From Pseudomonadota bacterium (lineage in GTDB: Bacteria > Myxococcota_A > Polyangia > GCA-2747355): a stretch of 64,000 nt of DNA. Below, one piece after another: positions 7,793 to 15,600 of this stretch. How positions within the stretch are numbered: the first letter of the stretch is position 1; each line of letters begins with the position of its first letter. The DNA lies in contig JADJDT010000002.1 in assembly GCA_016702545.1 (NCBI GenBank), positions 1 through 64,000 of the forward strand, written 5' to 3'. Made by a program: the position numbers and the translations under genes. Below the pieces are notes generated by a model. That model ran no database searches. It saw only the letters and a list, made by a program, of their open reading frames with translations, and was not told the DNA's origin.

Positions 7793-10084
7793 TCACACCG
7801 CGGGCGGGGCCGTCGGTCGCGCTTCCAGCGGGCTCGTCGGTGGCGGGTGCGTTGACCGCGAGGCGACGGTGATCCAGCGCACCTGCTCCGCGTCCCACTC
7901 CTCGATCTCGCCGCTAGAGATGTCGAAGAACCAGGCGTGGAGCCGCAGCAGGCCCTCATCGGCGCGGCGCTGAACGACCTCATAGCCGCGCAGACTGTCG
8001 AGCTGGCGCCGAGCGTTGAGCCGGGCGATCTCGTCGGCAGGCGCGTCGGACGGCAGCACCCGGCAGAGCTCGGCCGCGTTGGTGGCCCCGGCCCAGCGGC
8101 GCAGAGCGGGCAGCGACTCAGCGATGCGCCCGGGTTCGAGCAAGGCGGCGATCGCACCGCAGCCGGAGTGGGCGCAAACGACGATCTGCGCCACACCGAG
8201 CACCCCGACGGCGTACTCGACCGCGGCACCGGTCGAACCGGGATACCCGGCGCTCGCCGGCGGCACGATGTTGCCGACGTTACGGATGAGGAAGAGCTCG
8301 CCCGGGTCGGTCGAGGTGATCAGGCTCGGTTGGATGCGGCTATCGGCGCAGGTGATGAAGAGCGTGTGCGGGCTTTGCCCGGGCGCGAGCTGACGAAAGA
8401 GGGCCGCATAACGCGGCAGAAAGTCGCGCCGGTAGTGATCGACGCCGAACTGCAGCCGCTGCCGCGCCGACATCGGCTTCTCCGACGCGAGCACGGTCGC
8501 GACATCGCGATCGGTCTGAGCCAACACCCCCTGCACCAGGCCGGCGTGGTCGACCGCCATGACCCGGCGCGCCAGCTCGGGGTGCAGACCGCGCAAGGCC
8601 GCACGCACGCCGCGCGCGCGCGCGGTGCCGACCAGATCGGCGAGCTGCTCGGCCGCCGAGGTGTCGATGGTGTTGACCTCGTCGAGTTCGATCACGAGCT
8701 GCTGCTCGGGCTCGAGCTGCTCGACCTGCTTGCGCAGCGAGTCGAGCCCGAGTGACGAGAGGAAGGTCAAGGGACCGGCCAACCGCACGCGGCAGGGATC
8801 ATCGCCGGTGATCAGCGGCCCATGGGGCATCCGGCCGAGCCGAATCGCCGTGATCGCCAGAGCCGCCACTACGCCCCATTGGACACCCTCGACGAGATCG
8901 ACGAAGAGCATCACGCCGAAGGTCGCGACGTAGACCACTGCCTCGCTGCGCGACTCGCGCCAGAGCGCGATGAAGCGCCGCACCGCCAACATCCGCAGGG
9001 CCACCGCCACCAGCAGGCCCGCCAGCGCCGCGACCGGCACGCGTCCCAGCACCGGTGCCGCCAGGTAGACGGCCAGAAGCACGAAGACCGCGTGCAGCAG
9101 TGCGGCCCGGCGCGTGCGCGCACCGGCCTGCACATTGAGCGCCGAGCGCGCGATCACGCTGGTGACGGGGATGCCGCCGAAGAGCGCCGAGGCGATGTTC
9201 GACAGGCCCTGCCCCAGCAGCTCCTGATCGGGATCGTGCCTACCCTGGCGCGAGAGCTTGTCGACCGCGGTCGCCGAGAGCAGCGACTCGAGCGAGGCCA
9301 ACGCGTAGACCACGAAGGTCAGCGCGAGGATCGAGGGCAGCTCCGACCAGGCCGGCATCGCCGGTGGGGTCGGCAGCGGCAGCGCGCGAGGAATCGCGCC
9401 GATCACCTCGACATCGAGACCGAGCGCCACCACCGCCACCGTCGGCAGCCCCACGGCCAGCAAGGCCGCGGGAAAGCGCGGTCCCAGGCGCTGCAGGCCC
9501 AGCGTCAGACCGAGGGTCGCGCCGGCGATCGCGATCGGCACGAGCCGCGCCTGAGCCGCCAGCTCACCAATGTGGCGCATGACCTCGAGCACCTGCGAGC
9601 CCCCGGGTGGCGGGAGACCGAGCACGCGCGGGAGCTGCCCGACGAGGATGATCGCCCCGATGCCCGCGGTGAAGCCCTCGACCACGGGCAGCGGCACCAG
9701 GCGCATGAATTGCCCCAGACCGAGCGCGCCGGTCGCCACCTGCAGCACGCCGCAGGTGGCCGTCACGGCCAGCAAGCCGCCCAAGCCGTGGTTCTCGGCC
9801 ACCGAGGCGACCAGCACGGCCATCGCCGCGGCGGGCCCACTGACGGCGAGGGGCGTACCGCCGAACAAGGCCGCCACGACGCCACCGACGATCGCGGTGA
9901 TCAGCCCCGTCTCGGGCTTGACCCCCGAAGCGAGGGCGATCGCCAGGGAGAGCGGGACGGCGATGCACGCGACGGTCGCCGCCGCCAGCAGATCGGCGCG
10001 TAGGTGCTCGCCCAACGCCATCCGCCGCCATTGCGGCAACAGCGTCCTGAGCCCGAGGTCGAAGCGGGGGTTGAAGATGGGCAC
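7793..10084 (-). CDS. SulP-family anion transporter fused to beta-carbonic anhydrase
   Basis: 763 residues from GTG 10084, which has GAGGAG 10 nt upstream. Residues ~10-400 are a SulP membrane domain with about a dozen hydrophobic segments (VACIAVPLSLAIALASGV, FGGTPLAVSGPAAAMAVLVA). A STAS domain follows near 430-535 (ELDEVNTIDTSAAEQLADL), then a beta-class carbonic anhydrase near 550-740 with the zinc ligands in ITCADSRIQP and CAHSGCGA. The natural inference is bicarbonate uptake coupled to CO2/bicarbonate conversion at the inner face of the membrane. SulP-CA fusions are a known architecture; substrate here is inferred from the fusion. Confidence 0.92.
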   Translation of the reverse strand: MPIFNPRFDLGLRTLLPQWRRMALGEHLRADLLAAATVACIAVPLSLAIALASGVKPETGLITAIVGGVVAALFGGTPLAVSGPAAAMAVLVASVAENHGLGGLLAVTATCGVLQVATGALGLGQFMRLVPLPVVEGFTAGIGAIILVGQLPRVLGLPPPGGSQVLEVMRHIGELAAQARLVPIAIAGATLGLTLGLQRLGPRFPAALLAVGLPTVAVVALGLDVEVIGAIPRALPLPTPPAMPAWSELPSILALTFVVYALASLESLLSATAVDKLSRQGRHDPDQELLGQGLSNIASALFGGIPVTSVIARSALNVQAGARTRRAALLHAVFVLLAVYLAAPVLGRVPVAALAGLLVAVALRMLAVRRFIALWRESRSEAVVYVATFGVMLFVDLVEGVQWGVVAALAITAIRLGRMPHGPLITGDDPCRVRLAGPLTFLSSLGLDSLRKQVEQLEPEQQLVIELDEVNTIDTSAAEQLADLVGTARARGVRAALRGLHPELARRVMAVDHAGLVQGVLAQTDRDVATVLASEKPMSARQRLQFGVDHYRRDFLPRYAALFRQLAPGQSPHTLFITCADSRIQPSLITSTDPGELFLIRNVGNIVPPASAGYPGSTGAAVEYAVGVLGVAQIVVCAHSGCGAIAALLEPGRIAESLPALRRWAGATNAAELCRVLPSDAPADEIARLNARRQLDSLRGYEVVQRRADEGLLRLHAWFFDISSGEIEEWDAEQVRWITVASRSTHPPPTSPLEARPTAPPAV

Positions 10085-10134
10085 GCTGGGTATGCTCCTC
10101 GGGCAATGGGCTTGGTATGGGCTTGGCGCGCTGC

Positions 10135-10162
10135 AGTGTAGTCGCAGTCGGTCGTCGTGCAA
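10135..10162 (-). promoter_or_regulatory. Candidate promoter of the SulP-carbonic anhydrase gene
   Basis: TTGCAC (10162-10157), 16 bp, TACACT (10140-10135) on the minus strand, about 50 bp upstream of the GTG start. The rest of the 10085-10380 gap holds only an 11-bp direct repeat (ATGGGCTTGG) near 10105-10127. Confidence 0.4.
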
Positions 10163-10380
10163 GGCGAGCGCGAAGGGGACAAGCCGGCGACAGGCCCGAC
10201 CCAGCGCGCGTATCGAGGGTTGGGGAGAGGTTCTGCTGGCTGAACCGGAGCCCCGCGCCGACCCACGAGGAGGACGTCATCGAGTGAGTGACGAGCGGCT
10301 CAGGCGATCGCGAACGGTAGGAACCAGCTCTTCCTTGCCTACGGGTGCCGCCCTATCGATGGCACCGCCTCGGCCGGCAG

Positions 10381-13300
10381 TCAGACCCGCTGCAGGAACT
10401 CCGCGACGGGCACCGGGCGGCCGAGCGCGAAGCCCTGCACGAAGTCGACACCGATTTCCTGGAGCTTCGCGACGGTGGCGTCGTCCTCGGCGCACTCCGC
10501 GATCGTGGCGAGGTTCATCAGCTGACCGATGCGGTTGATGGACTCGACCATGCTGAGGCTAATGGCGTCGTTGATGATCTCCTTGATGAAGACGCCGTCG
10601 ATCTTCAGGAAGTCCGCAGGAAGCGTCCGGAGGTACCCGTACGAGCACATCCCGCTGCCGAAGTCGTCCAGCGCGAACTTGCAGCCGAGCTTCTTCATCT
10701 CGGCCATGAAGGCCCGGACGACTGCGATGTTGGTGATCGCCGCAGTCTCGGTGATCTCGAAGCAGATGCGCTCGGCGCTGACACTGCACGCCCGCACCTG
10801 ATCGCACGCGAACTGGTGGAAGGCCTGCTCGCCCATGGAGGCAGCCGAGAGGTTGATCGACACGCGCGGGGCGCGACCCGGCGGGAAGCTCTCCGAGAGC
10901 AGCTTCAGGGTCTCGCCGACGACCCAGCGGTCGATCTGCGAGATGAGCCCGTAGCGCTCGGCCGCCGGCAAGAACACCCCAGGAAGGACGATCGCCCCGC
11001 TCGGGTCGACCATGCGGACGAGCACCTCCCAGTGGCGCTCGTCCGCGCTCTTCATGGGCTTGATGGGCTGGAAATACAGGCGAAGGCGGTGGTCGTCCAC
11101 CGCCGCGTTCAGGCGGGTGATCCAGTCCATCTGGTTCCGCTGCTGCATCAGGTCCGCGTCGTCCGGGCGGTAGACCAGGACACGGTTTCTCCCGCTCTGC
11201 TTCGCCGAATAGCAGGCCTCGTCCGCCATCCGGAGCACGTCGACCGCGCTCCCCACTGAGGCTTCGACGACGACGACCCCGACGCTCGCTCCCACCTTGA
11301 AGACGCGATCCTCGTAGGTGAAGCGGAACGCGTGGATCGTCTCGCGCAACTTGCCCGCGATCTGCTGCCCCTGCGCGAGGGAGCAGTTCTCGAGCAGGAC
11401 GCCGAACTCGTCGCCGCCCAGGCGCGCGATGGTGTCCCGCTGCCGCACCTGCACGCAGAGATGCCCCGTGAGCTGCCGGAGGAAGTCATCGCCCGCCCTG
11501 TGGCCGCAGGTGTCGTTGATGACCTTGAACTGATCGAGATCGAGATAGAGCAGGGCGTGGGATCGCTGGAAGGCCTTCGCGCTCTGCACCGCGCGGTCGA
11601 GCCGGCCCTCGAACTCCACGCGGTTGACCAGCCCGGTGAGCGGGTCGTGCCTCGCCTGCCAGGTGATCTTCTCCAGCATCCGCCGCCTCGAGGACACGTC
11701 GCGGAAGGCGAGGACCGTCCCCTGGGACCGTCCTTCCTCGGGGGAGGCGATAGGCGCGACGCTCTGCTCCACGAAGGACTCGCGACCCGCACCGTTCACC
11801 AGGAGCAGGCAGTCAGTCGCGGTCTCGTGGCCGCCCCCCTGGAGCCCTGCGAGAACGTCGAGCACCCGCTCGCGGGTGGCCGGGTCGTAGACCTGGTAGA
11901 CCTCGGCGAGCCTCATGCCCCGCGCCTTTTCGAGCGGGACCCCGGTGAGCTCCTCGGCCACTGGATTCAGGTAGTCGACGAGCCCCTGATCGTCGAGGGT
12001 GATGATCGCGTCGCTGATGCACTGCAGGGTGATCGCTGCCTTGCGCTGGATCCGGTCCAGCTGCTCCTGTGCCCGAACCCTCTGGCTGACGTCGCGGATG
12101 ATGCCGCAGAAGAGACGCTGGCCCTGGAAGAGGATCTCGCTCACCCCGAGTTCCAGGGGAAACACCTCGCCCGTGCTTCGCCGTCCCGTCAGCTGCCGGG
12201 TTCGGCCGATGACCCGCCGTTCCCCGCTGGTCAGGTAGCGGTCGATGTAGCCCTGGTGCTGGCGGCGGTGCTCCTCCGGGACGACGATGTCCATCGGCCG
12301 CCCGACTAGGTCCGCCGCGGGATAACCGAAGATGCGCTCGACGGCCGGGTTCACGGTCTGGACCCAGCCCCGCTCGTCGATGATCATGATCCCGTCGACC
12401 ACGTTATCGACCACCGTCGAGAGGTACCTCTCGCTGCGCTCCAGGTCGTTACGGGTCGTGGCGAGCTCGCTCACGTCGGAGAACCAAAGCACCGCACCCT
12501 CGATTTCCTGCCCCACCCCGCGGTAGGGGGTGACCTGCATCGCGAAGTGCTGGTCGCCGACGGACAGGATCGAGTTGCGTGGGGTGCCGTTCTGGATCAC
12601 CTCGCTCAGTAGGCCGCGCAGGTTGGGGATGTCGACGCGCCACGGCAGGGCGGTAATGAGATCGCCGACGTGGACAGTGTCGACGGGGATGACGCAGTCC
12701 ACCGACTTCACGAACCGCCTGATTCGGAGGTCCCGCTCGACGACCAGGAGCGGGCTGGTGCTGCTCTCGACGATGTTCTGGATGTCGGCCATCGCGCGCT
12801 CCAGCTCGCGCGACTTCGCCTGGAGCTCGTCGTTCACCGTCAGGAGCTCCTCGTTCGTCGACTGCAGCTCCTCGTTGGCCGTCTGGAGCTCCTCGTTCGT
12901 CGACTGCAGCTCCTCGTTCGACGACTGCAGCTCCTCGTTCAGCGACTGCAGCTCTTCGTTCGTGGTCTCGAGCTCCTGGACCACGGTCTGCAGGCTTTCG
13001 CGGGTCGAGGCCAGCTCCTGCTGGAGGGTCGCGAGGGCGTCGCGGGCGCGCAGCGGGTCGTCGAGGACGTCGGGCGACGGCGCCGGTGAGGGCAGGTGCC
13101 CCGCGACGCGCTCGAAGGAGAGGAGTGTCAACCCGCCGTCCGCGTCGCCCTCGAGAGCGGGCAGCGGACGAGCGGAGATCCGAACCGCCTGGCCTTCGCC
13201 GTCGCCGAGCTGCTGGAGCGCGCCCGTCAGGGCACGGTTCTCGCGGCGGCACTTGAACAGGAGCGCCCGGACCTCGGCTCTGAACTCGTCTTTGAGAAGC

Positions 13301-13797
13301 CCTGTGATGTGCGTCCCGACGGCACCTTGGCGGATGGCCATGAAGGGGTTCACCTGGCCAATCGCATACACCAAGTCGTCCTGAGCGTTGATCGCCAGGC
13401 TCGGCGGGGTGAAGGCCTCGAGCGCGGCCTGCTCGACCCGCTCCTGAAGCGTATCCTCCGCCCGTTGGCGGCGGCTCGGCAGGCGCTGCTGGCCTGGGGA
13501 TGCCGGCAAGGCGCGGGCGGGGAAGTGGGGTCCGCGCACCCGCACCTCCAGCGCGCGGAAAAGGCGCGCGTCCCGGTCGACGTCCGCGAAGAGCTCCCGG
13601 TGCTGCTCCACGGACTCGGCCTGCCCCAGGAACAGCAGCCCGCCGGGGTTCAGGGCGTACTGGAACAGGCGGAACACCTGGCTCTGCAGCGGGTTAGTCA
13701 GGTAGATCAGCAGGTTCCGACAGCTCACGAGGTCGATGCGCGAGAAGGGCGGATCGCACACCAGATTGTGCACCGAGAAGATGATCCGATCCCGCAA
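10381..13797 (-). CDS. CheR (C-terminal part)-PAS-GGDEF-EAL portion of a split hybrid sensor
   Basis: 1138 residues forming the downstream part of the CheB-CheR sensor at 13725-14971. In order: end of CheR with PPFSRIDLVSCRNLLIYL; a linker; a coiled coil near 245-340 built of ELQSTNEELQ-type repeats; three PAS domains (~345-690); a GGDEF domain (~700-860) with intact RLGGDEFGVLL and a canonical RxxD inhibitory site (RQRD) five residues before it; and an EAL domain (~870-1130) with EVL, NLSAAS, EITET, DDFGSG and LKID. Both c-di-GMP synthesis and hydrolysis motifs look intact. The frame lacks its own start: upstream frame 2 is joined to frame 1 by a single-base indel near 13870-13885. Confidence 0.85.
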   Translation of the reverse strand: MRDRIIFSVHNLVCDPPFSRIDLVSCRNLLIYLTNPLQSQVFRLFQYALNPGGLLFLGQAESVEQHRELFADVDRDARLFRALEVRVRGPHFPARALPASPGQQRLPSRRQRAEDTLQERVEQAALEAFTPPSLAINAQDDLVYAIGQVNPFMAIRQGAVGTHITGLLKDEFRAEVRALLFKCRRENRALTGALQQLGDGEGQAVRISARPLPALEGDADGGLTLLSFERVAGHLPSPAPSPDVLDDPLRARDALATLQQELASTRESLQTVVQELETTNEELQSLNEELQSSNEELQSTNEELQTANEELQSTNEELLTVNDELQAKSRELERAMADIQNIVESSTSPLLVVERDLRIRRFVKSVDCVIPVDTVHVGDLITALPWRVDIPNLRGLLSEVIQNGTPRNSILSVGDQHFAMQVTPYRGVGQEIEGAVLWFSDVSELATTRNDLERSERYLSTVVDNVVDGIMIIDERGWVQTVNPAVERIFGYPAADLVGRPMDIVVPEEHRRQHQGYIDRYLTSGERRVIGRTRQLTGRRSTGEVFPLELGVSEILFQGQRLFCGIIRDVSQRVRAQEQLDRIQRKAAITLQCISDAIITLDDQGLVDYLNPVAEELTGVPLEKARGMRLAEVYQVYDPATRERVLDVLAGLQGGGHETATDCLLLVNGAGRESFVEQSVAPIASPEEGRSQGTVLAFRDVSSRRRMLEKITWQARHDPLTGLVNRVEFEGRLDRAVQSAKAFQRSHALLYLDLDQFKVINDTCGHRAGDDFLRQLTGHLCVQVRQRDTIARLGGDEFGVLLENCSLAQGQQIAGKLRETIHAFRFTYEDRVFKVGASVGVVVVEASVGSAVDVLRMADEACYSAKQSGRNRVLVYRPDDADLMQQRNQMDWITRLNAAVDDHRLRLYFQPIKPMKSADERHWEVLVRMVDPSGAIVLPGVFLPAAERYGLISQIDRWVVGETLKLLSESFPPGRAPRVSINLSAASMGEQAFHQFACDQVRACSVSAERICFEITETAAITNIAVVRAFMAEMKKLGCKFALDDFGSGMCSYGYLRTLPADFLKIDGVFIKEIINDAISLSMVESINRIGQLMNLATIAECAEDDATVAKLQEIGVDFVQGFALGRPVPVAEFLQRV

Positions 13798-14921
13798 CGC
13801 CTTGGAGGCGATGAAGTCCCCGCCCTGCTGGACGAAGTGGCGCTCCCGGTGGAACGGGGGATGGACGACACCGCGCTCGCAGCGAAGGCGCCCAGCCGGC
13901 CGCGTTTGAGCGCCTGTTCGTCGACGTCGGTCGCGAAGATCTGGTAGTTGCGGCTGCGGCCGGTGCGCGCGAAGGCCTCCTCGAAGAGCATGGCGATCGA
14001 GTAGGCCTCCTCACCGGTGGCGCAACCGGGGTTCCAGACGCGAATGCACTTGTGCGGCGGGCTCTCCTCGACGATCCGCTGGATCGCGACGCCCAGGGCC
14101 TCGAAGGCCAGGGGGTCGCGGAAGAACTCGGTCACCGAAACCAAGATCTCGCGGGCGAGCTCGGCCGGCTCGTTCGCGTCCTGGCCGAGGAAGGCGACGT
14201 AGTCATGGGGATCGACGATGCGCGCCTTGTCCATGCGCCGCCGGATCCGGCGCTGGAGCGTGCTGAGCTTGTAGGCGCCGAGGTCGAAGCCGGCCCGCGC
14301 GCGAACGAGCTCGATGACCTGCCCCGACAGGCCCGCCGTCGCCGGGTCTTCGCGCACGGGCGGCTCGAGGGTGCCGTCCTGCGCGTACGAGACGAGCAGC
14401 TCGGCAATCGCCGGGACAGGGAGCGCGTAGTCGACCTGCATACCGTGCTGGGCGGCCTTCGGCATGGCGTCGTACTTCGCGCTCGCCGGGTCCTGGACGA
14501 TGGTCAGGCCGCCCTTCTGGTTGATCGCCAGGAGGCCCAGGGCCCCGTCGGCGCCAGTCCCGGAGAGGATGATCCCGACGCTGGCGTCACCAAGCTCCTC
14601 GGCGAGCGACGAAAAGAACCGATTGATGCTGGGCTTGGGGCCGAGCGGCTTCTCAGGCGGGAAGAGCACGAGACGCCCAGCGCGGTACTCCACGTCGGCG
14701 TTGGGCGGGGTGATGTAGACCGCGTCGGCGCGCGGCGCCTGCCCGGTCTCGAGTTCGATCACCGAAAGCGAGGTCTCACGCTCGAGCAGCGTGCGGAGCA
14801 TGCTCTTGTGGGTCGGGGAAAGGTGCTGGGCCACGACGAACGACATCCGGCCCGTGTGCCGGAGGTTCGACATCAGGTCGCGCAACGCCTCGAGCCCGCC
14901 CGCCGAGGCCCCAACCCCCAC
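13725..14921 (-). CDS. CheB methylesterase-CheR methyltransferase, N-terminal part of the split hybrid sensor
   Basis: The CheB domain shows its catalytic Ser (GVGASAGG), His (VAQHLSP) and Asp (ILSGTGADGALG). CheR follows with the alpha domain (LSTLQRRIRRRMDKAR) and the SAM-binding motif VWNPGCATGEEAYSIAML. The last ~40 codons are out of frame: the correct continuation (PPFHRERHFVQQGGDFIASKALRDR) lies in the next frame. The true start is probably ATG 14971 (SD GGAGG 6 nt upstream), joined to the CheB frame by a second one-base shift near 14935; otherwise GTG 14921 is the only in-frame start. No receiver domain is present. Together with 10381-13797 this would be a single ~1520-residue protein linking adaptation enzymes to c-di-GMP turnover. 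Confidence 0.8.
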   Translation of the reverse strand: MGVGASAGGLEALRDLMSNLRHTGRMSFVVAQHLSPTHKSMLRTLLERETSLSVIELETGQAPRADAVYITPPNADVEYRAGRLVLFPPEKPLGPKPSINRFFSSLAEELGDASVGIILSGTGADGALGLLAINQKGGLTIVQDPASAKYDAMPKAAQHGMQVDYALPVPAIAELLVSYAQDGTLEPPVREDPATAGLSGQVIELVRARAGFDLGAYKLSTLQRRIRRRMDKARIVDPHDYVAFLGQDANEPAELAREILVSVTEFFRDPLAFEALGVAIQRIVEESPPHKCIRVWNPGCATGEEAYSIAMLFEEAFARTGRSRNYQIFATDVDEQALKRGRLGAFAASAVSSIPRSTGSATSSSRAGTSSPPRRCGIGSSSRCTIWCAIRPSRASTS

Positions 14922-15043
14922 GAGGACGAGCGGTTGACCACCTGGGGCGGCCGCTTCCGGCTACTGCTCATCGCTTCCCTCCGCTCGGAGAGGTGAGGCA
15001 CCGTTCGCAAGGCCCCTGCCGGTGGTCTTGCGAGTGCGAATGC

Positions 15044-15070
15044 TATATAGGATAAATTTCGTCCTGTCTA
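15044..15070 (-). promoter_or_regulatory. Candidate promoter of the CheB-CheR sensor gene
   Basis: Minus-strand TAGACA (15070-15065), 15 bp, TATATA (15049-15044) in one of the few AT-rich patches of the window, about 75 bp upstream of ATG 14971. Spacing is short. Confidence 0.35.
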
Positions 15071-15141
15071 CGAAGCCCCTCCTGGCGGGTGCGATCCGGA
15101 TCTGTCGCAGCCCGGCCGAAACATGCCTGCGGGCCAATCAG

Positions 15142-15565
15142 GCGGTCAATGCGTCGATCTTCCTCGACGCCCGGGTCGACCGCGTCGCGCCGCTACCGAG
15201 TGAATCGCCCAGCGGCCCGCCGGGCTCCGTGAGGGGTCGTCGACTTCACCCTCTTCGGCCAACGCTTCCAGGCGATCAGCGCGGGACCGCACCCTGAGTT
15301 CAACGACGCCATCTCGCTCATCGTGACCTGCGACGATCAGGCTGAGCTAGACCGCTGCTGGGGCGCGCTACTCGAAGGGGGTGGGAGGCCGCAGGCCCGC
15401 GGCTGGCGGATCGATCGCTTCGGCGTGCGCTGGCAGCTCGTGCCGGCGGCGCTCGAAGCGATGCTGGCCGCCCCCGAGCCCGCCCGCTCCTCGAGGGTCG
15501 CCCGTACCCTCTGAAAGCTGGTCCGGCTCGACATCGCCGCGCTTGAGCGGGCCGATCACGGTCAT
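15142..15565 (+). pseudogene. PhnB-like VOC-fold protein, decayed
   Basis: Matches the PhnB / 3-demethylubiquinone-methyltransferase-like VOC layout in two frames. ASIFLDARVDRVAPLPSESP is followed after a one-base shift near 15232 by VDFTLFGQRFQAISAGPHPE, then NDAISLIVTCDDQAELDRCW and RIDRFGVRWQLVP. An in-frame TGA at 15512 interrupts the usual C-terminus, which continues beyond it as KLVRLDIAALERAD. No start codon or ribosome site is preserved at the N-terminus. Two lesions make it a pseudogene unless sequence errors explain both. Confidence 0.75.
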
Positions 15566-15600
15566 TGCTCCGGAGCGAAGCTACAGACCGGCATTTGGGC

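Noticed and set aside
12790..12990. Regular ~21-bp repeats resembling a CRISPR or satellite array
   Set aside because: They encode the ELQSTNEELQ coiled coil of the sensor in frame; there are no spacers.
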